Below, in pieces: positions 1 to 7,295 of a DNA stretch of 7,741 bases. Every line of letters starts with the position of its first letter. Position 1 is the first letter of the stretch. Under the pieces are notes generated by a model. The model had not been told where the DNA came from. It saw only the letters and a program-made list of their open reading frames with translations, and searched no databases. A program made the position numbers and the translations under genes. Source of the DNA: CAYRGQ01 sp964444885 (GTDB taxonomy: Bacteria; Bacteroidota; Bacteroidia; Sphingobacteriales; Sphingobacteriaceae); NCBI GenBank assembly GCA_964444885.1, contig CAYUIZ010000130.1, forward strand, positions 1-7,741. The letters are read 5' to 3'.

Positions 1-841
1 CCGCGCGGTCGAATATCTTGGACAGGTTTTTTTCCGTTTCGCCAATATATTTGGACACCATCATCGACAGGTCGATGCGATACACGTCAAGCCCGTGGCG
101 CTTGCCTAGCAGCGTGGCGGCCAACGTTTTTCCCGTCCCCGGCGGGCCGTAGAAAAGACAGCGGTAGCCGGGCTTGATGATCGTATTGAGGCAGCCCTGC
201 TGGCGAATTTGCCCAGCATGCTGCAACCAGACGGACACGTCTTCCATACTCCGTTTCACCGGGTGCGGGACAATGAGATCGCTCCACTCCATGGCCGTAT
301 CCAACCGTTTTGCTGCAAAGTCCTGCTGCCGCTCCGAAGCGTATAACCCGCCAGGAATAATGTGGCCGAGAAATTCATCGGACACCGCCAAACGGCCACT
401 GAGAAATGGCTCGCCGGGTTCCTGCCCGACCAAGTGCAGGATATTGCGCCGGTAAAACACCCCAGCCGTACTGAACATACCGTAGATTTTATCGCCACTC
501 GCCGAGTTCCCCGTCCGCAATACAAATGCGGCCGTCAGCCCCGTCGGCAAAAAGCCGCTGTGCCGTTGGCCTTTCCAGCCCCCGAATTCGGTATAAGGCC
601 GGTCGAGCGCCTTATTTTGGACGAAAAACAAATCCAAGGCTTCCGGGGCCAGGTGCGGCATCAGCGCCAGCAGCAGTACCATGCGTTCCTCTGCGCTGAC
701 CGTTTCGCCGATCTCCTTCTCCAAAAAGCCGTCATCAGGTAGGGAGACCTCCCAGATGCTGCCAAAGCGGGCATCCTGTTTGAAGTAGACCGCAAACGCC
801 GTGGCGAGCACGTCTTTAAAATAGGCTATCCAGTGCTGCAT
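1..841 (-). CDS. eCIS AAA+ ATPase (Afp15-like), N-terminal 280 residues, cut by window edge
   Basis: The reading frame opens at ATG 841-839 and stays open to the left edge. The 280 visible residues have two parts. Residues 1 to about 190 form a non-ATPase N-terminal region with PYTEFGGWKG (82-91), HSGFLPTG (94-101) and GEPFLSGRL (143-151), a wording I recall from ATPases of Bacteroidota contractile injection systems. Residues about 195-280 begin an AAA+ domain, with Walker A GPPGTGKT at 232-239, then a VYRIDLS strand and SKYIGETEKNL (263-273), the usual region before Walker B. Walker B, sensor residues and the arginine finger lie beyond the window. Family members sit after the tape-measure gene in eCIS loci and are thought to act in the cytoplasm during particle assembly. 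The start lies 5 bases after the previous stop, with no purine-rich ribosome binding site, so translation may depend on coupling. AAA+ identity is near certain; the eCIS role rests on the N-terminal wording and the tape-measure gene upstream. Confidence 0.93.
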   Translation of the reverse strand, partial: MQHWIAYFKDVLATAFAVYFKQDARFGSIWEVSLPDDGFLEKEIGETVSAEERMVLLLALMPHLAPEALDLFFVQNKALDRPYTEFGGWKGQRHSGFLPTGLTAAFVLRTGNSASGDKIYGMFSTAGVFYRRNILHLVGQEPGEPFLSGRLAVSDEFLGHIIPGGLYASERQQDFAAKRLDTAMEWSDLIVPHPVKRSMEDVSVWLQHAGQIRQQGCLNTIIKPGYRCLFYGPPGTGKTLAATLLGKRHGLDVYRIDLSMMVSKYIGETEKNLSKIFDRA

Positions 842-846
842 GTTTG

Positions 847-3800
847 CTATGATCGATGTTGACTAATTAACTCGTTGACCTGCGACTGCAAGAACAAGAC
901 CGCCGGTACGCGGCCGCTGTCGTGGTTGATCTGCAAATAAGTTTCAATTTCCTGCCTCAATACGCGCAACGCGTCCAAGCCCGGTGTCGCGTGGTATGCG
1001 GCCAGCGCGTTATCCACCCGGGTGATCCGGTCGCCGCGACTTGTGACACCTCGGAAGATGGATTTCGTCACGCTCAGCTCTTTGAAACGTGTGACTGTCG
1101 GCAGGATAACCGCCTGCGCCTGCAACAGGGGATCGGCACTTGCCATTGCTTCCGCGTTGTCAATCAGCGCTTCCACTTCGACCAGATCCGGAATGTCAAG
1201 GCCGTTGGTGTCGCCGATTTCATTCAAGTTTCCAGGCATGCCGCGTTCCAGGTCACTCACCTGAAGTGCCATGATTTTCTCCAAGTCCTTCAGTGAATTA
1301 TGAATGGTGTTTTCGATTCTGTCTAGGGCATATCCATGTGCTTCGAGTTTCTCCCAGATCACGTCCAGCTTATATTTTGCGTTGAATGCTTCAAGTTTGG
1401 CATTGGTATCCGGCGCATTGGCAGCCAGCAATTTATGAAAATAGGCTTCCTTCTTAGCCATGACCCGCATGTACTGTGCGGAACGTTTTTCGAATCGGCT
1501 ATTTGCTTCTACGCGCTGGGTCTGCAAGGAGATCAATCCGGCATGCTTAACATCATGCTCTTTGGCCAGAATTTTCTTGCGTGCTTCTCCACTGCCCATG
1601 ATGTAGGCTTCGGAAGTGAGCAGTTCATCGAGTTCCCGGCCCACAATCTCACGCACGGGTGCGGGATTGGATCTCTCGCGGTCCAAACCAAGCTTTTCAC
1701 CTTTGGATGGTACGGCCTCATCGTCTTTTTCACCGAGTTCGCCCTTGACGGAATAACTACCCAGCACCCACTCTGCGGCCGTCCATTCGTACAATTTCTT
1801 CTCCAGGAAATAGAGTGCTTTTGCTTTAACAACGATACCCACACTGGCCACGGCGTCTGCTGCCAAGCTATAGGAAATAACCAAAGGTTCTTCCCGCTTA
1901 AAACGCTTCGTTTCGCGGTCGTACTTCGCTTTTCCTGCAATGGACGCGTCGGCCTTCATGCGCGCCGTTCCTTGGGCAAAAACCCCTGCGCTGAGCGCAA
2001 GGATGGCTTGCGTACCCGCCTGAACGCCCAATTCGACGCGGAGACCCACATCTCCTTTGATTCCGGTGTTGCCCGCTACCCGCCATACGCCATTATCTCC
2101 TTGGGCTTCCATCCCCATCGAAAGGGCAAATTGGGCGGCGGCGCCGAGCGATCCGTACACCTCCAACCCCGGCACAATGGGAAACATAATACTTACGGAC
2201 AGCGGCAGGCCAGGCACCATATCAGCCAGCGAAAATGCCTTCTCGCCGGCCAGCTTGGCCCGGAGGTTTTCAAAATCAACCTCCCCAGCGATACCCAACG
2301 CGCGGAAACTAAGCGGCGGTATCATGGGTTTGAAACTACCAACTTTTAGCCCTTGACCCGAAAAATCAACATCGGTCAACCGTACGCCAACTCGGTTTAG
2401 GGGCAAGAAGTCAAGCAGTCCGGAGTTGAGGCCTAAAATTCCTGTCCCTTGTTCCGAATCCCCTGCCTGCCTACCGAGAAATTCAAGCGTGGCTGTGTCC
2501 ACATGAAATCCATCCTTGCTTACGGCGGCCTTTTCGGCGCTGAGCCTAAACATCGCCATCTCCAACGAAAGCGACTCCACGTTGGCCCGGAATCCGTCTT
2601 TATCCAAGGTCAGTGCAGCTTGGCTCACCTTGCCTTTGAGCTTGGGGCTGTCGGTATTCACCTCCACGCCACCCAGCAATTTGACGGCGTACTCCTCGCC
2701 AGCTCGGCTTACCTCAAAGCTTAGCCCCTGCAGGACCAGTCCGGGAAGGAGATTGATCGTTTCTGGGCCTGATATTTTCGCTTGCTTGAAGACTACACCT
2801 GTTTTGTCAATCTCCAAATCATGCACCTCTCCTTTGATACCGAGGGCTTTGAGGCTCACTTCGGCCTTAGGCATGATTAATTTGCCGTCAGCATGGTTAT
2901 ACGCGATACCGTTCGACTCCACTTGAAAGCTGTCGTAGTCGGCCGAAAAGTAGCCGCCTTGCAGTTCAAAACTTGTTTGTTCTGCCGCACTGTCGCGCGA
3001 TATCGCAAACTTTCCGCCGGCTTTGACGCCCGATATATTGACATCAAGCCCGGCGGAGGCGTCCAGCCGATAGGTCTGATCCGTCACTGCCAGTGTGCCC
3101 ACCGCATCCGTCATTTTCACCCGGTCGCCGAACAGTGTCAGCGTGTTATTGGCCTTGATTCCACCTTTGCCGGACACCGACTTATTGTTGATATCCAAAT
3201 GCTCGACAAATGCCGTCAAATCGATACCCACGGCATTGTTGAGGTTCAGTGCAGCGCTTTCTAAATAGAAGCCCTGATCGCGGTGTAAGCTGACCTTGCC
3301 CACCGACAAAATATCCTTTGACTCACTAAAAGAGTCGATCGACCCGGACAGGAAATGACCTTCCGCATCTAACTCGAGCTTCAAGCCGCCGCTCGCTGAC
3401 CACTGCAGGATATTCAGCGCGGCAGTGCCCGCAAAGACCATCCCCGTGCTTTTGGAATAGGCGGCCGTGGCTTCCGACATGGTCACCGTATCGTTGAAAA
3501 TACCAAACTTGTTTAAAGCGAAGCCCAATTCCTGTATACCGTCGTTGCTGGCTTTAAGCAAGGTCATATCCAAGCGATCGATTTCAAAAAGGTCTTTAAA
3601 CTGCACGTGGCTAAGGATACTGACCGTATCCTGCATTTCGAGCACGGCACCTCCCGACCAGGGGAAGATGAGCGTCAGTTTTCCGTTTTCGCCGATGCTG
3701 CGCTGATGGCCAAACATTCTGGCTCCTAACGCGAAATCGGCATGAAGACCGCCCTCGGTTTGGCTTCCCCCTTCCGCGGCATCCTTCGATCCCTCCAGAT

Positions 3801-4527
3801 GCAAGCCTTTCACCTCCACCCAAATAATCCGCAAGTCGATTTTAGCCAACGATTCTTTACTGGCCTTCCCATCGGATGCCACGGCATCGCCAGCGGGAAC
3901 GAGATCGGGCACTCCCTGCTCCGGTGCAGCACCCCAGAAATAGCTGTACAGCATCTTGCCCATTCCAATTGCACTCGACACCGGGTTGCTCATCACCTGA
4001 ACGACCAGCGTTAGCTTTTCGACGGCAAAGGCCAGCGACGTGTTCTTAACCTCGCGGTCAGCATCGACAATATAGGCTTCCATTGTGGTAAACATGCCCT
4101 TGGGCAAGGCGTGCATCACGCGTCCGGTAAGGTAAAGGATTCCCGTGCGAACCGGAGCCGGCAGGTTGCTCCAGACCGCAAGCGCCAAAGAAAGGGCATT
4201 GGTGAACCGTTGCAATTTATCGAAGACCATACTGAACGTCTCAACGCGCTGAAGCATGGCGAGTGCTTTACGGTCGGCAAAAGCCAATAAAGACGTCAGT
4301 CCAAATTCGCTTAAATATTTCGACAGCATCTGTTCGGTGACTAAGCTCAGCATGCTGTCGCCGTCTTCCATCACGCCTTTTTCGCTACTGCCGAGCCCCA
4401 TGATCCGGCCTACGGACGATGGTGCATATTGCTTCAGCACTTCAGAAATCCCAGCCTGCTTAGCCGCGCTAGGCAGTCGGTCCGCTTCACGCTGCGGGTC
4501 GGGAACGGCTACTTTTTCAGGCTCCAT
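847..4527 (-). CDS. Large repetitive protein of unknown function between tape-measure and ATPase genes (possible eCIS cargo or lumen protein)
   Basis: A protein of 1226 residues that I do not recognise as a named family. Start: ATG 4527-4525 is chosen because GGAG lies 6 bases upstream and it begins 2 bases after the tape-measure stop; an in-frame ATG at 4566 would overlap that gene by 37 bases and lacks such a site. Layout: residues 1-50 polar and probably flexible; about 60-205 helical, with hydrophobic amphipathic stretches at 108-137 and 163-199; about 225-770 beta-rich, with a recurring short motif such as DKDGF or SKDGF followed by alternating strands; about 780-930 Gly/Ala-rich with alternating small, polar and hydrophobic residues, closing with YEWTAAEWVLG; about 955-1226 charged and helical. 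There is no N-terminal secretion signal, which fits cytoplasmic loading into a particle rather than Sec export. No catalytic motif was found. Its place inside the operon implies a job in the particle: tube cargo, lumen filler or structural part. The gene itself is certain; any function is inference. Confidence 0.9.
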   Translation of the reverse strand: MEPEKVAVPDPQREADRLPSAAKQAGISEVLKQYAPSSVGRIMGLGSSEKGVMEDGDSMLSLVTEQMLSKYLSEFGLTSLLAFADRKALAMLQRVETFSMVFDKLQRFTNALSLALAVWSNLPAPVRTGILYLTGRVMHALPKGMFTTMEAYIVDADREVKNTSLAFAVEKLTLVVQVMSNPVSSAIGMGKMLYSYFWGAAPEQGVPDLVPAGDAVASDGKASKESLAKIDLRIIWVEVKGLHLEGSKDAAEGGSQTEGGLHADFALGARMFGHQRSIGENGKLTLIFPWSGGAVLEMQDTVSILSHVQFKDLFEIDRLDMTLLKASNDGIQELGFALNKFGIFNDTVTMSEATAAYSKSTGMVFAGTAALNILQWSASGGLKLELDAEGHFLSGSIDSFSESKDILSVGKVSLHRDQGFYLESAALNLNNAVGIDLTAFVEHLDINNKSVSGKGGIKANNTLTLFGDRVKMTDAVGTLAVTDQTYRLDASAGLDVNISGVKAGGKFAISRDSAAEQTSFELQGGYFSADYDSFQVESNGIAYNHADGKLIMPKAEVSLKALGIKGEVHDLEIDKTGVVFKQAKISGPETINLLPGLVLQGLSFEVSRAGEEYAVKLLGGVEVNTDSPKLKGKVSQAALTLDKDGFRANVESLSLEMAMFRLSAEKAAVSKDGFHVDTATLEFLGRQAGDSEQGTGILGLNSGLLDFLPLNRVGVRLTDVDFSGQGLKVGSFKPMIPPLSFRALGIAGEVDFENLRAKLAGEKAFSLADMVPGLPLSVSIMFPIVPGLEVYGSLGAAAQFALSMGMEAQGDNGVWRVAGNTGIKGDVGLRVELGVQAGTQAILALSAGVFAQGTARMKADASIAGKAKYDRETKRFKREEPLVISYSLAADAVASVGIVVKAKALYFLEKKLYEWTAAEWVLGSYSVKGELGEKDDEAVPSKGEKLGLDRERSNPAPVREIVGRELDELLTSEAYIMGSGEARKKILAKEHDVKHAGLISLQTQRVEANSRFEKRSAQYMRVMAKKEAYFHKLLAANAPDTNAKLEAFNAKYKLDVIWEKLEAHGYALDRIENTIHNSLKDLEKIMALQVSDLERGMPGNLNEIGDTNGLDIPDLVEVEALIDNAEAMASADPLLQAQAVILPTVTRFKELSVTKSIFRGVTSRGDRITRVDNALAAYHATPGLDALRVLRQEIETYLQINHDSGRVPAVLFLQSQVNELISQHRS
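2400..3580 (-). repeat. Degenerate beta-type repeats in the 1226-residue protein
   Basis: Within the beta-rich middle a short unit recurs: an acidic or polar residue, Gly, an aromatic or aliphatic residue, then a strand ending in A-x-L-x-L or similar. Examples, in 1226-residue numbering, are SNDGI (327), KSTGMVF (359), HRDQGFYL (415), SNGIAY (538), DKTGVVF (574), LDKDGF (641) and SKDGF (670). Where units are adjacent the spacing is about 28-36 residues. Copies are too diverged to be visible in the DNA. Boundaries are approximate. Confidence 0.5.
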
Positions 4528-4529
4528 AA

Positions 4530-7295
4530 TTATCTCCAGGTTACGTATATCCCACATTCCATCCAAGGATGGCGGATAACATTAAATTTCCAAGGCAGCG
4601 TGTCCAACAACATGTCGAACGCTTTTGCTGCTACGTGCAATTGCATCGTTTCATCGTTTTCAAAAAGGCGCCCGTCGCGCTGCAGAAAGCTCTCCCGCAG
4701 GGCTGCGACGGAGGAGTGCTGCAACTTTTCCCAGTGCTGTAGTACGCCGCCCAGCATCCCCTTGACCAGGTTTTTCTCCCCGTCGCTCAGCGCCAGTTCT
4801 TTGGGAATGGGTACACCCGTACGGAATCCTGTGAGTAGTTTATTGAGTTCAAGCTCATATTCGGGAAAAGCGCCTTCGCCAAATGCCGCGTACTGCAGCA
4901 GGAATATGCCGCGTATCTGGCTATCGCGGTCGCGAAACCAGCGCTTGCTTTCGTCCAACAATCCGGCGGCGGCGAACAACCGCGGCATAAACGGCGCGAG
5001 CAGCACAAGCCCGGCATTGTGCACAAAACGGGGATGCGTATCGGTCTCCGCTTCAGGGCTAGATACCCGCAGGCTGGACTGCCCGAGCGGCAGATCATTC
5101 GTCCGCAGATAGCCTCGCAACACGGGTTCGCCAGCCGCAATACCGGTGAGTGCCTCGAGTAATAGGCGTTGCTCCGCCTCCGACCGCGCGACCGACATCC
5201 AAATGGCCAGCAAGTGGCTTAGTGCTTGGCTGAAATTCCAGCTGGTCGTGCTATGGGAGAGCGCATCGAGGTACTCCAACCATTCCCTGCGGGGATAACG
5301 GGTGCCGAGTATGCGCTTTAGCCGTTTAAACAGCTGTATTTCAATGCGGATCAACTTTTCAGCCAACTGGAGATATGCAGAACTGGTTTTCGCTACGCCT
5401 AGCGCGGTTATCGACGCAGCCAGTTCGGGGTAATAACGCGCAAACAGCGCATGCACTTCAGCATCGGGTGGCGGCGCATGCCGCCCGGCAACTTCATCAT
5501 GCAACTCGTGTATGGCGGAAACCAGATCATAGGATAAGCCCTTGAGGTAAGTAGGTATATGGGTGCGGAGGTATACGATAAGCGCTTCAAAACGCACATT
5601 GTAATGTGCCGCGAGCCGGTCGAGCACCCGCCGGACAATGTGCTTCTTATTGAATACCTGCCGTTGCGTTTCGATCAATACGCCGTAGAGAAAGCTCCAT
5701 TTAATGGCTTGCCATGAAGCCGGCGTAGCCGAACGCACGACACCTCTCTCGGCCAGCGCTTCCAAGGCTGTGGCATATGCGATGACGAACGGCTGTTCTT
5801 CTGGAAAGAGAAAGGCCAACAGCTGTTGATGGCCGACTTCGTCTAATCGTTCAAGCGCTTTCACACGCTTATTGCTATCCTCGAGCCACGCTCGCCATTG
5901 CGCTAAGCTGGCATCGGCAATCACCACATCCGAGTCGCGGGTTGCGCCTGAGCCCGACAAACCAGCACCCGTCGCCTTTCCCTGCCCCAATAGTTCGGCG
6001 TGCCACTCATTGACGAACTCCCGGATGTACGGGTTGACAGGAAACGTTTCCAAAAGGGGCTGTATCCACTCCACGATTTGGACGACATTCAGGTTATAAT
6101 GCGCGGCGATGCCCGAAAGGACCGATCGTACTACCCAACGCTGGTCTAGCGTGGTGCCGTTCCGTTGCAGCAAGAGGGGGAATATAATCCGCCATTTAAC
6201 CTTTTGGAAGTCCCTCCCCGCCCGCTGGCCGAGAATCGCATCGCGCTGCTCATCCAGGTAGGTGGCGTATGAGACCACAAAGTCTGCGTCGCGCTTGGAT
6301 TCCACAACAATGTACACCAAGCGTCGGATCGCCTGCTCGGTCAAGGAGGCGATGTACCGATGGCAGGAGCCTGGATCGGCAAGTACCTTAACCAGCAATT
6401 GGCGATGAGGCTGGATGCCGTCTGCGCCGGCCGACTCCTGTTGCAAATCACGCAAGAGTAGGATGAGCTCCGGGTACTGGATGTTTCCGCGGAGGTATGT
6501 GTCTAACTCGGCAGTCAGCTGGCTGAGTAAAAATCCGTAAGAGGTATTGTAATTGGCGGCGAGTCGGGTGATGGTCCAGCGAATAAAATCCTTCTTATCG
6601 AAAAAAGAACTTCTATCGGTCAACAAATAAGACAAAATAACCAACCACACCGCATGTCGGTAATCCGTGCCACTGACTTGACGCTCAGGCGCCTTGCGGT
6701 ATTTGCTGATCAGTGCGTCAGCATATCCGACAATAAAACCTCGTTCGGCGGGTCGCAACGCACCGACGAGCTGCTTGATCTCTTCATCGTCCAACTGAAA
6801 AACGAGTCGTTGCTGTATGTTTGCTAAATGACCATAGCTGCGCAGGTAGGAAACCAATGCCGCTGCCCTATGGCGCAGGATGTAGGCAAACAGTACGGCG
6901 ATGGATTCAATGTGGGCATTGAGGTGCCACGGCAAACGGCCGCTGCGTATAAAGTACACCCAAGCATCCCACCACTCGTCGGTTTCGTCATTTTTCCGGC
7001 GTCCTTCATCAACGGGCAAACTGAAACAATCTTCTAGCGCCGCCCTCAGCGCCTGCCGGAATCGATGGGGATAGTGCCTGAAAAAATCTTCCGGTGCTAC
7101 CGAACCCACGTTAACCTCCAATTGCTCCAGGTGCACATACGCACCGTTAGTGGAGAAATGCGCGAGTTCTTCGTCAATAATCTGAGGCAACACGGTCTCC
7201 ATCAGCGTATCGCATTCGCGGTTAAACGCGTACCCGAATTCGGGATCATCCGTATTCAGGCTAAAATTCAATATGTCGACCTGGTTTACAGCCAT
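4530..7295 (-). CDS. Contractile injection system tape-measure-family protein (CIS_TMP, Afp14-like)
   Basis: A protein of 921 residues from ATG 7295. It carries the family marks from end to end. The N-terminal domain (about 1-90) has the pattern around YVHLEQLEVNVGSV (53-66), followed by FIRSGRLPW (115-123), a characteristic linker motif. The C-terminal domain (about 758-921) has NAGLVLLAPFMPRLF (760-774), PEYELELNKLL (811-821), RESFLQRDG (867-875), AFDMLLD (892-898) and PWM (910-912) just before the end. Between them lie three helical repeats. Family members are linked to tube and sheath length during assembly. The first possible start, ATG 7361, would give 943 residues but overlaps the upstream gene by 76 bases. 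ATG 7295 overlaps it by only 10 bases and leaves the conserved domain intact, with a weak GGTGA at 7304-7300. Family assignment is very secure; the length-setting role is taken from the family. Confidence 0.95.
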   Translation of the reverse strand: MAVNQVDILNFSLNTDDPEFGYAFNRECDTLMETVLPQIIDEELAHFSTNGAYVHLEQLEVNVGSVAPEDFFRHYPHRFRQALRAALEDCFSLPVDEGRRKNDETDEWWDAWVYFIRSGRLPWHLNAHIESIAVLFAYILRHRAAALVSYLRSYGHLANIQQRLVFQLDDEEIKQLVGALRPAERGFIVGYADALISKYRKAPERQVSGTDYRHAVWLVILSYLLTDRSSFFDKKDFIRWTITRLAANYNTSYGFLLSQLTAELDTYLRGNIQYPELILLLRDLQQESAGADGIQPHRQLLVKVLADPGSCHRYIASLTEQAIRRLVYIVVESKRDADFVVSYATYLDEQRDAILGQRAGRDFQKVKWRIIFPLLLQRNGTTLDQRWVVRSVLSGIAAHYNLNVVQIVEWIQPLLETFPVNPYIREFVNEWHAELLGQGKATGAGLSGSGATRDSDVVIADASLAQWRAWLEDSNKRVKALERLDEVGHQQLLAFLFPEEQPFVIAYATALEALAERGVVRSATPASWQAIKWSFLYGVLIETQRQVFNKKHIVRRVLDRLAAHYNVRFEALIVYLRTHIPTYLKGLSYDLVSAIHELHDEVAGRHAPPPDAEVHALFARYYPELAASITALGVAKTSSAYLQLAEKLIRIEIQLFKRLKRILGTRYPRREWLEYLDALSHSTTSWNFSQALSHLLAIWMSVARSEAEQRLLLEALTGIAAGEPVLRGYLRTNDLPLGQSSLRVSSPEAETDTHPRFVHNAGLVLLAPFMPRLFAAAGLLDESKRWFRDRDSQIRGIFLLQYAAFGEGAFPEYELELNKLLTGFRTGVPIPKELALSDGEKNLVKGMLGGVLQHWEKLQHSSVAALRESFLQRDGRLFENDETMQLHVAAKAFDMLLDTLPWKFNVIRHPWMECGIYVTWR
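4533..4537 (-). promoter_or_regulatory. Ribosome binding site that fixes the start of the 1226-residue protein
   Basis: On the minus strand GGAGA lies inside the last codons and stop of the tape-measure gene, and the GGAG core is 6 bases before ATG 4527-4525. It is the only clear Shine-Dalgarno sequence among the three gene starts seen here. It argues for the 4527 start over the upstream in-frame ATG at 4566. Confidence 0.65.
5562..5906 (-). repeat. Tape-measure protein internal repeat 3
   Basis: This is a protein-level repeat, about residues 464-578. The anchors are FVIAYATAL at 503-511 and RLAAHYN at 560-566, 57 residues apart, with FNKKHIVRRVL just before the second anchor. The distance from repeat 2 is 164 residues. 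It is separated from repeat 2 by a Gly/Ser/Ala-rich linker (about residues 438-454) that looks flexible. Confidence 0.7.
6057..6389 (-). repeat. Tape-measure protein internal repeat 2
   Basis: This is a protein-level repeat, about residues 303-413. The anchors are FVVSYATYL at 339-347 and GIAAHYN at 395-401, 56 residues apart. It is the most diverged copy: the KK of the middle motif is replaced by DQ. The distance from repeat 1 is 152 residues between matching anchors. Confidence 0.68.
6462..6815 (-). repeat. Tape-measure protein internal repeat 1
   Basis: This is a protein-level repeat, about residues 161-278. It is anchored by FIVGYADAL at 187-195 and RLAANYN at 244-250, 57 residues apart. 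Between the anchors runs a segment with W-x-x-I-L-x-x-LL and then F-x-KK-x-x-x-R. It is predicted helical by eye. The same two anchors with the same spacing recur in repeats 2 and 3. Confidence 0.7.

Noticed and set aside
362..742. Plus-strand open frame of 126 codons opposite the ATPase gene
   Set aside because: It overlaps the recognisable N-terminal domain of the ATPase on the other strand and encodes a composition-biased Arg/Gln-rich product with no recognisable motif.
842..880. AT-rich stretch before the ATPase start as a separate promoter
   Set aside because: It is coding sequence for the end of the unknown protein, the gap is only 5 bases, and no convincing Bacteroidota -33/-7 pattern is present.
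1543..1557. HDVKH at residues 991-995 of the unknown protein as a possible zinc protease motif
   Set aside because: The HExxH motif needs Glu at the second position; here it is Asp, in a charged helical region with no supporting third ligand or protease context. Probably chance.
1336..2349. Plus-strand open frame of 337 codons opposite the 1226-residue gene
   Set aside because: Its codons sit exactly back to back with those of the minus-strand gene, where a stop would need TTA, CTA or TCA on the coding strand, codons used rarely here. The product is Cys/His/Phe-rich with no family likeness, so it is an antisense shadow.
4528..4566. Upstream in-frame ATG for the unknown protein (13 extra residues)
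   Set aside because: It would lie inside the tape-measure gene with no ribosome binding site, while the ATG at 4527 has GGAG at good spacing directly after the tape-measure stop.
4429..5112. Plus-strand open frame of 227 codons across the tape-measure / unknown-protein junction
   Set aside because: It runs opposite the strongly conserved tape-measure C-terminal domain, and its product is Ser/Arg/Cys-rich low complexity. It is a shadow.
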